From contig JAJEKV010000101.1 in assembly GCA_021234155.1 (NCBI GenBank), forward strand, positions 108,814-172,813: a DNA stretch of 64,000 nt, given 5' to 3'. Below are positions 11,980 to 23,529 of the stretch, in pieces. This DNA comes from Isoetes taiwanensis. Lineage: Eukaryota; Streptophyta; Lycopodiopsida; Isoetales; Isoetaceae. The position numbers were made by a program, and so were the translations under genes. The notes under the pieces were generated by a model. The model saw only the letters and a list, made by a program, of their open reading frames with translations, had not been told where the DNA came from and made no database searches. How positions within the stretch are numbered: position 1 is the stretch's first letter; each line of letters opens with the position of its first letter.

Positions 11980-12509
11980 CCCTGGGTGTCCCCCCTGTCC
12001 CCCCTAAAAATGTGGCGGGAGATATCAAATTTGTGGTGCGATTTTAAATGTTTGTTTGGCACGTAGTGCATAACTGCCCGGATTCAATCATTTCTTGAAC
12101 CGCAACAAACCGTTTCCTAAACCACCCGCCCTGGCATTCCAATTTCCACCTAACTGATTCCTAAACCCACCCGCGCCTTTCCTGAAGCACACGGCTATGG
12201 CGCTTAATCCGGTTATGGATCAATCCGGTTCATACTTTGAATCATTTAATTTGGAAACAATCACGCCTAAAATCTCAAACCGAGCACAGGTGTGAGATAG
12301 AGAACTCGAACAAGAACGAGATCATAAAAGGCGCAAAAAAAAAAGAAAAAGGGAAGCCAAAGAAGAATTAGCAAAATTGCATCGAAGAGAGGGAGGATCC
12401 ACTGAGGCGGCCTCTACTAGGCGTCGGATGGTGTTGAAATTATTATCTTCATTTCATAGCACCGCTAATGGCTTACCGAGCGGTGATAAGAAAGAGGTTT
12501 TAACGAGAT

Positions 12510-15234
12510 TTCACGGAAGATGACACAATGGACAACGTATTTGGTGAAGAGCTGAAAGATTTGCAAGCCAAGAGCATTGTGGTCGGCAACCTCGAGACTT
12601 CCATTCAACTTGTGAAGAAGTCTAACAAAGCAATGACGCTTTAGCAGCCAAGAGTAGTTGCCTTGCTATGGTGTAAGAGGAAGCATTACCGAAAATGCTA
12701 AACTCGGTGCTCTGGGGTTTTGTAAAAGCTAGCGGGTGTTCATCCTAGGAATCTTACCAAAGCAAAATTGAAGAGGGAAGAGATAGATTGCAAAGGGGGA
12801 AATGGGGTTTTGTACAAAAGAGTTAGAAGAGCGGATGCAATTCCCAATTACATCATAGAACTTTGTCAAAGAATTTTGGACCTGAAACAAGAGAGCCTCC
12901 AAATGCAAAAGGATGTCAAGTTCAAGATTGGAGCGAAATGTAAGACATGATCATGCCGGTCACTATCCGGAAGAATCACAGGTTATTTCATTTCTTCATC
13001 TTCACCACATTTTTTATTGTTAATGTGGTATGTGGTTAGTGATTGCTTATGATATGTGGTTGGTGTGGTTAGTGATTGTTTGTGGTATGTGGTGCCTATT
13101 AATGCTGTGATATATGATATGTGGTGCCTAGTGTGGTGATTAAAATGGTGTAAAATAAATCTTTGTAAATATATGCTTTGTGGTGCCTAGTGTGGTGAAT
13201 AACATGGTGTAAAATACATGCTGTAATATATGCTATGTGGTGCCTAGTGTGGTGAAAAATATAGTGTAAAATAAATGTTGTAAATATATGCTTTGTTGTG
13301 CCTAGTGTGGTGAATAACATGGTACAAAAATAAATCTTTGTAATATATGCTATGTGGTGCCTAGTGTGGTGAAAAGTATGATGTAAACTAAATGCTGTAA
13401 TATATGATATGTGGTGCCTAGTGTGGTGAAAAATATGGTGTACAATAAATTATGTAATATATGCTTTGTGGTGCCTAGTATGGTGAATAACGAGATGTAA
13501 GATGAATGTCTGTAATATATGCTATGTGGTGTCTAGTGTGGTGAATAACGTGGTGTAAATAAATGCTGTAATATATGCTATGTGGTGCCTAGTGTGGTGG
13601 AAAATGTAGTGTGCAATAAATTATGTAATATATCTTCGATCACCTTGTTATCTTCCTTGCGAGTTGCAATTGTTCAGAAATTCAAGGCGGAACATCCTAG
13701 TGTTATGATCAAACAGAGGATGTTTGAAAAGTGAAACCATGGTTTGTTGTAAAATTAAAGGACTTCAATAGTTGCCATTGTATATACCATGTTAGAATGC
13801 AGATGCTAATAGATGGCTTCAATAGTATGAGAACTAAGCACCCAAAAAGCTGCGGTGCACTTGTCAACTGCTTTGGGTCGGACATACATGGTGAATGCAT
13901 GGCGTCTGAATACAAAATAAGTAGCACAAGAAGTCCGTGGCGGGGAATTTTATGTGAGAAAACTAGCTTCCAACCTTACCATAAGAGGGAATGCGTGCAG
14001 GTGAGTGTAAAGAGTGTGGGATTAAGAAGTTCCCTATCTGCCCACATGAACAATCTAGTGATAGTGGCATGGTGAAGTGGGAATACCTAGACTATGAAAA
14101 AACCGGATTCAGAGATGGCGAAGAAGTCTAAGCTCGTTCACCAACATAATGAAACGCAAGTCTTTTTTGGTGAACAAAATGTTGGAGAAGCTTCCAAAAT
14201 TTCCTTTACACAACTTCGGATATAGTGGCAAAAGCAAGTTACAAAGAACTCCTTGATAACTTGCCTAGAGATGCTTACCTATCCGTGGTTAGAGGTCAAC
14301 ATGATGTGGAACTTCTTTGGATCAAACCATAGAAAAGGTGAACATGATGGGAAGGCGGCCAGAAAATTGAAAAGATGGATACGAGGTCTACTGAGTTAAA
14401 CATCCCGACATTACACTAGATAATGTCCATGATGTGGTGAAAATTGCGGAGAAACAATTTCAATGTGGTACATCCGAAAGTGGACTGAAAATGGAAGAAA
14501 AGTTCTGAGATACTTCGGGAAATAAAACCCGAGGATATCAACGGGAAAAAGGCTTGGGGGTGCAGAGACAATTCCAGTAAACCCGGGCAAATTCATTTGG
14601 TCCATGGATTCAAAGACAGAAATCCAATCTGACTATATACCGTAAAGCTATCATGTTTTTGCAGCAATTATTTGGATGGAAAATGGGACATGTGTGAGAA
14701 CAAATTGTATGTAGATGAATGGAACCTTGTAGTCGTTGAACCATCCTCCAATGTTCATACAGATGTGGAAGAGACCCGCAAATCTACCAGGCCACTATAC
14801 TCAACCTTGGCAAATGTACTTGCAGAAGCACTTAGAGAAGGAGACAACTTTGCAGTTGCTGCACCTAAAGGGAATGAGGAGGATGCTGTATTTTGGATGT
14901 TGCTATGCACCAAGCCAAAATTTGAAGTTGAATATGACTTCAAGCAGATAGGAAACTGTTTTGTGAGAGGTGAAACCGTTGTGGAGGGCATTTACTATAG
15001 AAGCCTCGGTCAAAGGTGATGTATGAGTTGTGCACAAACGAGCCAAAGTCACTTGTATTCTCTACTCAAATTTGTTCTATTCGAGTTCCCATGCAGCAGT
15101 TCAAGAAAGGTGCTCGAACTGTTTACAGGCTAGACCAGGCAGATGAGGAAAAGATTCTAGAAAACTTGCCCGAGGTTAGCATGTCTGATGAAGATAGCAT
15201 GTCTGATGAAGATAGCATGTCTGATGAAGAATAG
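12510..15234 (+). pseudogene. decayed transposase-like gene of the giant transposon
   Basis: Coding pieces in one orientation, with frameshifts and stops. About 12528-12645 and 12768-12947 give an N-terminal region (AGVHPRNLTKAKLKR). About 13660-14100 includes KQRMFEK, DFNSCHCIYHV and a Cys cluster (GECKECGIKKFPICPHE) that looks zinc-binding. About 14230-14600 has WNFFGSNHRKGEHDG, then KPEDINGKKAWGC. After an acceptor near 14664, a C-terminal exon (CENKLYVDEWNLVVVEP, then GDNFAVAAPKGNEEDAVFW) runs past a frameshift at 15018 to a stop at 15232-15234. Cys-rich N-half, an HGKGxxDG-like motif and the C-terminal module are features I associate with transposon-encoded proteins of plants and animals. 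A first catalytic aspartate motif and the WSDG-like region seem lost in a deletion near 14300. The last residues repeat DEDSMS three times. Family assignment (possibly Sola) is unverified. Confidence 0.55.
13015..13645. repeat. minisatellite, about 55-60 bp unit (tatgtggtgcctagtgtggt)
   Basis: About ten diverged tandem units of the form tgctatgtggtgcctagtg, then tggtgaataacatggtgtaa, then aataaatgc. The array probably sits in an intron of the transposase-like gene, since coding resumes at about 13660. It shares the GTGGTG/CACCAC core with three other clusters inside the same transposon. Confidence 0.85.
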
Positions 15235-15419
15235 TTGAACACATTCTTACAGGTTAATTTTGAATATATGTTGTTGTGTCTTGCCTTGTTTGGGAATAAT
15301 ATAAGAAACTCAATTCTATGCTCAATTATATTTTGATGTCCCTTGTTTCAATGTAATATGTTTGCTTTTGATGTAATATGTAATTGTATTTTGATGTCCC
15401 CTCGATGTAACATGCTTGA

Positions 15420-15492
15420 GGTTTACCAAATGTTTCACCACATGTGTCACCACACATGTGTTTCCACATGTTTCACCACATGTTTCACTTTC
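15420..15492. repeat. CACCACATGT cluster between transposon genes
   Basis: Tandem variants of tttcaccacatgt and tccacatg, just downstream of the transposase-like gene. Confidence 0.7.
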
Positions 15493-16002
15493 TGGCTCTT
15501 CCCCCGAGCCAGATAGATCCTTCTGAACAGCTTTTCCACTTTTCCTTTCCTTTTCCTTAAATTCTCTCGGTCCCATCAATTCCCCTCATCATCCTTTCAA
15601 CGATACCGCATCGAAAATCATTAGGGGATGGCGAAAATTAATGACCTCGGGCAACCCAAAAGGCGAGGTGCCATTTTTTCGGCTCCGACCTTTTCTGATT
15701 TATTAAATTATTCGGGAGCAGCTTCTTTTCTGGCCAGCAGCCTACTTGGGAAGGCGATTCTGATGATTGGGAAGCGCATTTACATAGAGCTACAATTCGG
15801 GTGCTTCGACATGGCCAACTTCACCTCTTGGATGCTGCAAAACCAAGGAGTGCCAGAATGGGACAATGTGACCAGAGAAGAAGAGCCCCTAGCGTGCTGT
15901 CCCGATTTTCACCAATGCAGAATGGATGGATTAGGGTTTCTTTGAGATTAAAAAAAGGCTTTCAAAACATGCCAACTAAGCCAAATGAAGATAAATGAAT
16001 TA

Positions 16003-16411
16003 CCAATCAGAATCGAGTTCGACGGTCCGGTCCAAAAAAATCATTATAACATACTCATTTGGATCACATTTTCTAGCATAACTATTGATAGAAAGGTCCA
16101 AATGAGCTCTCGTTTAGTGCAATAGATAGATCTCGTTGAGATCTTTCCAACCTTAGGTGGTTTGCACATATTTTAACCACTTATGATTATCAAAACTCTA
16201 AAAAAATGGTTTTTACCATTTTTTACTATCCTATAGGGCTAAAAGATATGCAAACCCCCCAAGGTTGGAAAGATCTCTATGAGATCTATCTATTGCACCA
16301 AACAAGAGCTCGTTTGGACTTTTCTATCAACACTTATGCTAGAAAATGTGATCCAGTAAGTTAGTTATAATTGTTTTGCTCACTGGATTACCAGTTCTGT
16401 TTTCTGATTGG
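16003..16411. mobile_element. foldback MITE with TA target duplication
   Basis: CCAATCAGAA at the left and TTCTGATTGG at the right are exact inverted repeats, flanked by TA at 16001-16002 and 16412-16413. Most of the element folds on itself: for example the left gcaatagatagatctcgttg pairs with the right arm near 16275-16300, around a centre near 16215. Nested in the second plus-strand gene of the giant transposon. The TA duplication suggests Tc1/mariner (Stowaway-type) mobilisation, though the end sequence is not the classic Stowaway motif. Confidence 0.8.
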
Positions 16412-17208
16412 TAGTTCATATAGCTTAGTCAGCAGTTCTTAGAAGGCCCTTTTATGATCTCAAAAAATCCCTAATACCTCAGGCAACAGAAATTTCTCTA
16501 TTCACCTGATGAAAATATGACCACAGAAATGCTGAAAGCTCTCACCAGGAGGATGAATTGTACACCGAACCTCCCAGACCTCTCTTCTTACTCTGCTGCC
16601 ACTGAAATTTTTAAGAACGAGCATCTTTGGCCTCTTTCTCATACTATTGACCAGGATCTGCAAAGGTTGAAACCTTTTCTCCTTAATGGCTACCAAGTCT
16701 TTACGCTAGACAGGTTCTTGTTTAGTTATGATAGGTTGTTTACAGAGGACCAATTCCTTCACTTCAGGGATATGTTCTATCATTACAAGGCCAAGCAGGA
16801 TGCACATGGAGAAGTTTGCTATTCGTTTGGTAACCTTTGCACCATTATGGTTTTTGCTTTCCCTCGAATGGGATGAAATAGGCTAGCAAAGTGACGGTGG
16901 CCACCGATCTTGTGATCATAGAAGAGGACGAGGAGGAGTTGGACCCAGATCTCTTTTTGATAGAAGCACAGTAAGGTAAGGACCAGGAATGAATTTTGTC
17001 ATCCTAAGTTCGAAAGCAATGTATATAAGAAGTTTTGTTTCTCATGTAATCTGAAATGTTTAATACAAATCCTCGCTCTACCTTATGTAATCATTTTATA
17101 TGTTTAATATAAATCTTCACTCTTCAATCTTCACTCTTTAATAGACTAAGGGGAAAGGTACAGTACGATGGGTTTGGATTTGGTGCGAAAGGTGGTGAAA
17201 GTGACACA

Positions 17209-17500
17209 CAGAAAAATTACATTAAGGATGAACAGAATGGGACATAGAAACACATGATGAAACCCACCATTGGAAATCTGTCACATCAAATGCAAGGTCA
17301 ATCATTCAAAAGTCGGGCCGGCAGAAGCATTGGACGGAAATCTAAATCTAGTTGTGACACCGGAAAAATTACATTAAGGATGAACGAATGGGACATAGAA
17401 ACACATGATGAAACCCACCATTGGAAATCTGTCACATCAAATGCAAGGTCAATCATTCAAAAGCTGGCTGTGCAGGAAGCATTGGACGGAAATCCTAAAT
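17209..17500 (+). repeat. tandem duplication (about 150-bp unit) inside a coding exon
   Basis: AAAAATTACATTAAGGATGA begins at about 17211 and again at about 17363. Each is followed by the same stretch through agcattggacgga. The second copy keeps the better reading frame; the first carries small indels. Confidence 0.8.
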
Positions 17501-19454
17501 CTAGTTTTGCATGCAAACATTGGCTTATCCCAATCCAGCCTATGGAAGAAGAAGTAAGGAGAACACGAGCACAAACAATTTCACAGCGGTTCAAATGCGA
17601 TGATCCGGTAGGACTTATAGTGGAGCAAATAAACCGAGAACAGGCGGATATTAGAGGAGGGGCCCGGGAAGTTCCATGAATTCCGAGGTATTCTAGGCTT
17701 CAAACATAGGTTAATTCCTGATAGGCTTAAAGAATTAGAAGCCAAGGCAGTGATAGGCGGTTCCCTTTCTTTGTAGTAGAATGTGATTTCTATATTACTA
17801 ATCTTATAATATTTGTGATGATGTGCTACAGATGGGGGGGAGTAGACTGAATAGGTTTGGTGGCGATAGGATGATGGGGAATCTTTGAATACTCGGATGA
17901 AGAAGAATCCCGCTTTCTAAGCTTGAGCGGTAGAAACTTTTAAGGGCGAGAAGGAGATGGTGCATGCTTAAAGCCATCAAAAAAAGTTTGAAGCGGCATG
18001 AATTGTGAAGGTTCAATAGCCTGAAGCCTTACTTTCAGAACTTATACCACAAATGGCAGCAAAGGAGGGAGGCCCATGTCCTCCTCTTATTGGACTTCAC
18101 TAACTACCGTACTACCATGCTAGACATGTTGCTGAAGATGTTTGGCAGGAATGAGGTCCCTGATTTAACCATGCAGGATGTGGAGGAAATGGTCTAGAAC
18201 TGAACTTGAAAAAAAAAAAAACTTGGTCCAAAATTTTGCTCATCGATATGGTCTAAGACATCTTTAGATAATTTTGTTAAAAGGCCCATGAATCTGTATT
18301 CCATGTGTGCTTATGTAATTACTATTCTACCTGGTATGATAGATTTCCATATGTATTTTTATTATTTGAAATATAAAAACAACGTTTGCATCACCACAAT
18401 ACAATATTTTTTCACAGTTTTTCACAACACGGCCGGGGGCATTGACCATTTTTTGACCCGGTCAGAAAATGGAATTGCTCTCGATTCCTCACAAGATATC
18501 TTGGTGATTTTGATGACGCAATATATGGATCCCAAATTAGGTCCCTGAATTGATATGAGGCCAAAATTCATTAAGCTCGCTTTGTGCAAAAGATTCTTGC
18601 AAGGCCACTAACTTTTGCTTGTGGAATTACGTGTTTTTCTTTTTCAGGTTTCTTCTTAACTCTATTTCTTTTGAACCCGAGCCACCCACCTCATATTTTC
18701 CTATTTGCTGCTGGTTACCATATTTTGTTAGTGTGCAGATCATAAATTCTGCACCTTGAAATACCTTGTTGGCTTTAATGTTTGTTTTGGTATGCTATTT
18801 CAGTAAAGGCATACTTTGCTTTGTATTTTGCATTTTATAATTAATGACAAAAACTGTCATTAACTTGAGTTGCAAACTAAATACAAAAAACTTGAGTTGC
18901 AAACTAAATACCAAACATGTTTCTTATATCTGTACAGAAAAGGATAGAAACAGTTCAGTTAACTAAAAGAACAGTGGAAACTAAGAGAACATTTAAAGCA
19001 GAAAAAATAGTCAACACAGCTGTAGATAAGAGGAGTTCTGTCATTAACGAAAAAGCTTTACAAAAAATAGTCACAAGGACTATTGCAAAACAGGGATTAA
19101 AAAAACAAATCTAAACTAATCAGGGCTGGAGCAGGCTTGATCTTCAGGCGGGGGCCATCCTCAGCTCTATATGGAGGTCGTCCTCCATGGCATACATCTT
19201 CATTTCTAGAAGACGCTCCTCATCGGGGTAACCTCGATTGACCCATTTGAGAACCCAGATTGAACAGACAGCTTGTGCCTCAGTGATAAGCTTTTCCACT
19301 TCTGGTGGAGTGAACTTGGCCACCATCAGAACCCGGATGGCCTCGGCGAAGAACACGGATTCGGGAGTTTGTCTTTGGCGGTAAAGGAGCAGACACAATA
19401 GCTGGAATAGACCTGCGCACTGTAGTTTTGAAGCTGGCCATGGACGGAATGAAC

Positions 19455-19562
19455 GAAATGGACGGAATTCACCATATGTACCACATGTCACCACATGATT
19501 CACCACATGTACCATTTGCATCACCACATCTATCACCACATGTATCACCACATTGTCATTTT
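19455..19562. repeat. CACCACATGT cluster
   Basis: About eight variants of accacatg/tcaccacatgta in 100 bases, just upstream (minus-strand sense) of the last exon, probably in an intron. Confidence 0.75.
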
Positions 19563-19962
19563 CATCTAGATGTCTCTTTGAATACATCTTTAGCTTTTTA
19601 TTCCAAGATACATTAATTTACATCAATTTCTTCTGGAGATTTGAACTCCACCAGAGTGTTGCTCTGGTCAGCCATAAAAGTCTATTGTATACAATAGTAT
19701 ACAACAATGTACATTAGAATGTCAATGAAAGAATAGGTTACAAGAATAACCTCTTTGGTTACAATAATACAAACAATAGATTACAAGTAAAGATCTATTG
19801 ATCTGTCAATCTCAGCTACATTACTAGAGCAACTGTGCTTCACAACATCAATCATCATTCTGCGCGTGTCCAACAGCTCCCCACTAGAAATTGGTACACC
19901 ACAGAAGCGAACATATCAGGCCTCACATTGGATAAGTAATACCTTCAAATTTCTGAACTCAC

Positions 19963-20690
19963 CTTGCATTGGGATAGTATGTCCAAGTCTCGCATTACTG
20001 CAGCCACAACTTTCTTTACAAAGACACATATAGCAGGACCACACGACCACCAATCAGAGTGGGGTAACTTGTAATTCTCTTGTGGTGCAGCTTTATGGTG
20101 CTTGGGAATTTTGTGTTTGCATCCTCAACAAAACTCATGACAAAGGCTCGAGGCCCTTGTACATTTCTAGGTTGTCAAAATGGTACACACTGGCGACATT
20201 TAAGCGGTGACCTCCAAGACCTACAATGACATATACTATCGGTGCTGCGATAACATCTTTGGCGAGAATGGTACATTCGAAATTGCAAGTCGAGGGTTCA
20301 ACAGTTTGTCCTTTGAAGCATGCTCGTTCGACAGTAATGTGTAAATGAGCGGATCCATGAAATGGAACCTCGTTCCACGTCATGCTTGATGCGTAAATGC
20401 GTGCATACACCGCCAAAGTCAAAGGTCGGTAAAACAAGATGCTTTAAAAAACAACATAAGACTTCAAATTTGAGTTGTTTATATTAAATTACTAACCTCA
20501 TGAAGAAATGGACTATCCTGTCACTGAACCAATCCCTACTTTTCTCCAATATTCTGATTGAATCTTGATCAAGTACAAGAGGCTCCTCTTTGTCCTTTAA
20601 ACGCTTCAAATGGCAAGTGTTCTCGGTCGGATAATAAGCTCTTAACACTGCAAGATCCCTCGTGGCTTTGGTGGTGTAAGTTTACATTCA
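19963..20690 (-). pseudogene. ULP1-like cysteine protease (C48) region
   Basis: The first part, about 20680-20500, reads DQDSIRILEKSRDWFSDRIV then HFFM. This resembles the W-L-x-D-x-x-I-x-x-F-x segment that opens ULP1/SENP SUMO-protease domains. The middle part (20437-20135) includes VYHFDNLEMYKG, placed where the His-containing strand would be. A canonical HW pair is not visible (GGHRLNVASVYHF). The last part reads SDWWSCGPAICVFVKKVV, with the presumed catalytic Cys codon at 20041-20043, and ends MRDLDILSQCK at a donor GTGAGT (19962-19957). At least two frame changes occur. Plant transposons of other superfamilies are known to carry ULP1-type genes, which makes this plausible. The call is by eye and moderately sure. 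Confidence 0.5.
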
Positions 20691-20816
20691 GCAAATGGAA
20701 GATCATTGAAAACCTTGAGGAATATTGAAATAGCCAAGAAATGAACAATTGAAGTAAAACTTTGTTTATGTTAAAAAGTATAGAGAAGTTACATCACATA
20801 CACAATAATACTATTT

Positions 20817-21607
20817 CTAGGCTTTAGTTCGATGTTTTTTCAGCATATTAATACAAATTTGACTCTCAATGTCAAGCATATTCAGCATTTTGTTGCTTTC
20901 GACATAACTTTGCACATTCTCTGCCTTCAACAACCCCTGAAGCCAATCCTTTAGATCATTCATGAGGAAATTGCCATCTACTCTGTCAGGGCTCCAGCTG
21001 TTTGGACAGATCATGGTGTTTGGCTCATTGAGGTACCCTTTGTATCTGTTGTCATCAATGAGAAGCACGTTCTCTTTTGTGAAACCTGGATATGCGTCGT
21101 AGACCTTTTTGAGGTGCTTCAGAAAAATTGGCTTTCCACTGTTATATAAATTTGTGCTTATACACTGATCCTGAGTCCATATGAACTGGAATTTGTCCTT
21201 GTATTTCGTCAATGCTCCCTTAACTATCATTCTCATATTTTGAGCCTGCAAGCTGGACCAAAGTGCTATATGAAAATTCTGACTGCACCAATCTAAGAAC
21301 TCGCCCGCCCCTAGTCTAATTCTTGCAACCTTGAATCATTAAGTGTGACCATGGTAACACCCTCTTCTTTGGCAATTGGGTATTTTTTGACTCTTGTCAT
21401 AGCTTCTACCCAAAACTCCATTGTAGTAAAAACAAGCGAGATTGGGGCTTAACCTTGTAGTCTTCTCGCATGGACCGAGTTGATGCACGGATCGAAACTT
21501 CGCTCAAAGATGTCTTGGTGGAGGGCTGGAAACTTCGCTTCAAAGATGTCTTGGAGGTGTCTTTTGCTTGGAATTACGCTCTTGATTTTTTCTCGAGACA
21601 CTTCCAG
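20817..21607 (-). pseudogene. FCP1/NIF-like HAD phosphatase region
   Basis: The upstream exon (21607-21314; FEAKFPALHQDIFERSFDPC, later MEFWVEAMTRVKKYPIAKEE) ends in a stop. The following frame reads GEFLDWCSQNFHIALWSS, then KFQFIWTQDQC, GKPIFLKHLKKVY, ENVLLIDDNRYKGYL and NDLKDWLQGLL. This order (REFLDW, LWTS-type motif, W-x-Q/R-x-x-C, K-x-L-x-x-VW, IDD) is that of FCP1-homology/NIF phosphatases of the HAD superfamily. The family nucleophile motif DxDxT/N should precede GEFLDW and is absent, apparently lost at the break near 21310, so this copy should be inactive. The domain dephosphorylates phosphoproteins in its cellular relatives; its role in a transposon is unknown. Confidence 0.65.
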
Positions 21608-22459
21608 CTGCAAAAATTGAACAGATTCTCAGAACTATATGGGTCAAATTAAAAGAAGACAGCACAAAAGGTTGGAAGTTACCTTGTGACTTAGATTCAC
21701 CTATCGATTTGTTCGGATCATAACCCGATGCATCCGGCTGATTTGGCGTGATTGGTGTGGAGCATGATTTAATGCATCTGCTGATTTGGCTGATTGTTGT
21801 CGAGTTGGAGCTTGACTTGATGCACCTATTGATTTGTTGACATGATTTGCCCGAGTTCTTATAACCTGATGCATCTTCTGATTTGCCCGAGTTTCTATCT
21901 GTGTCTAATGCTTTTGAAGGGGTGTGAGTGTCTTGTCCCCTAGTCTGAGCACATTGTACCTCTATATCTACAAAGTAGAGATGAAGAAGTAAGCTACATA
22001 TCCCAATTGCATCAAACAAGACTTGGTTACCTTTGAGGGTAGAAAATAAGTCCCTTTTGGTGTGCTATATGGACTCAAGAAAGTCATTGCCACCAAGTCA
22101 TTTAACAGCAGTTAAACTGAATTACTAAAGCGGCACCATGCTCGCGCAAACACGGAATTGAATCACAATTGATTGTAACTATGCTTTGGCATCTCAATAT
22201 GACAAGGGCGCTCACCTATAAGTGCCTCAGTAGCTTGAAGTTGCTTTTGATTCTCCCTACTCACACCTAAGGCTTGTACCCATGCTGTAGAAAATTCATG
22301 ACATCAATTCTCAATGCAACAGTGATTACAAATCCTGCAAAATGAACACAAATTTGTCAATGAGAATACAATTATACTAAGCACTTCAGGAATTTTGTTA
22401 TGAAGTACCTCAAGAGGCTGAGCAGACATGGAAGATGGTATTGGTGCATTCAGCCATTA

Positions 22460-23005
22460 GAGGTAATTTGAGATCTCATTTTGTCCCATTAAGGGATGCT
22501 TAAAAAGCCACATCAGCTTTTTAAACTGTCCAATAAGAGAAGAGCTCCAGTGTATTTTATTCCAGTATTATGTGGCAGCAGTAATTAATGCAGTTCTAAC
22601 TAACTTTTGCAGTGTCATTTTTCTACTATAACTTTTGATCAAAAACTCCGATTCGAACACTATTTGTGGCAATGGATTCGTCTCCTCAAAATCTTTCTAA
22701 TGACAACCCATTGTTATATCTTTTGGGATGTAAATATATAAGAAAAGAGCAAAAAACCATATTTTTTAAGGTTAACACATATGGCTTGTATTGAAATACA
22801 TCATAACCAGCAATCACTTGAAAGATCTTTTCATTCTGCATCTAATGCAACAAACGCCGCAGCATTTTCATGAGTAGATCAAAAGTTATAGGAAAAAACA
22901 GCGCCAATGAAGTTGTTAATGCTTTGCATTAATTGCAGTTTGATGTAGAGTACTCATTCTATTGGAGGATTCTTATGGGGACAAAAGGAGATCTCAAATT
23001 ACCTC
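22460..23005. mobile_element. foldback MITE with TA target duplication
   Basis: GAGGTAATTTGAGATCTC at the left and GAGATCTCAAATTACCTC at the right are perfect inverted repeats, flanked by TA at 22458-22459 and 23006-23007. The arms extend imperfectly inward: left aacttttgatca near 22630 pairs with right tgatcaaaagtt-like sequence near 22878. It splits a minus-strand exon just after the CxxC motif. AT-rich, non-coding. Confidence 0.8.
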
Positions 23006-23529
23006 TAATGAATCAAAGTTGGTTGTGGTTTCCCCATCCACTGGAGGAGCTTGCCACAGAATGGACAGCCACTACCATAATCTTCAGCCTTATCAAGGTC
23101 TGGAAGTAGTGGATCCAAGACAAATAAAGAAAGACGGTCCTTGCAAGACAGAAACCTCTCTAATCTTGGTTCCGGCACTTTCAATGTTGTTGTAATGTCC
23201 GCTTCCCCGGGCCGATATGCCAGATTAAGCTCCTCGATTTTTTATCCGCTCAAGGTCCGGTAATAGTTCCTTGAGCTCGACCCAGATCTTGTCATATAGC
23301 CCCAATACCGTCTGCACGACTTGGTTTATCCTTAATCATTCCTTCCCATTTTTTTAAATCTTTATTCATCTTCTCGGTCTCGAACTTAAGGTGCTGAACC
23401 TTCATTTGTAGCACCTGCAGGCTTTGATCACAAGTTTGCAACCTTGCCTTACACTGAATCACTTCTGATCTTGTATAGAGTTGATCCATTCTCCCAGTGT
23501 CCTGTTGAATTCAACTGGAAAGTAATCCA

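Larger units (their letters stand above)
15628..19113 (+). pseudogene. second plus-strand gene of the giant transposon, unrecognised, multi-exon, broken
   Basis: A start-like ATG at 15628 begins a 105-codon frame (MAKINDLGQPKRRGAIFSAP; later FTSWMLQNQGVPEWDNV) that closes at 15945. A foldback MITE follows. Coding resumes at about 16480-16870 (LFTEDQFLHFRDMFYHYKA), then 16883-16969 (an acidic VIIEEDEEELDPDLFLIEA). Next is 17377-17679 (DETHHWKSVTSNARSIIQKL; RRTRAQTISQRFKCDDPVG), with an internal duplication. About 18018-18197 follows (REAHVLLLLDFTNYRTTML) and ends at a stop, and a lysine-rich piece at 18917-19113 may be the last exon. I recognise no domain. Consistent orientation, splice-like joins and sensible amino-acid composition support a former gene co-oriented with the transposase. 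It converges on the minus-strand gene that ends at 19144. Confidence 0.4.

Noticed and set aside
13099-13320. 73-codon minus-strand frame rich in His/Thr/Ile
   Set aside because: It lies wholly in the minisatellite and repeats with its period.
13015-13645. Possible CRISPR-like regular repeat
   Set aside because: Units are contiguous and diverged without unique spacers, and the genome is a plant's.
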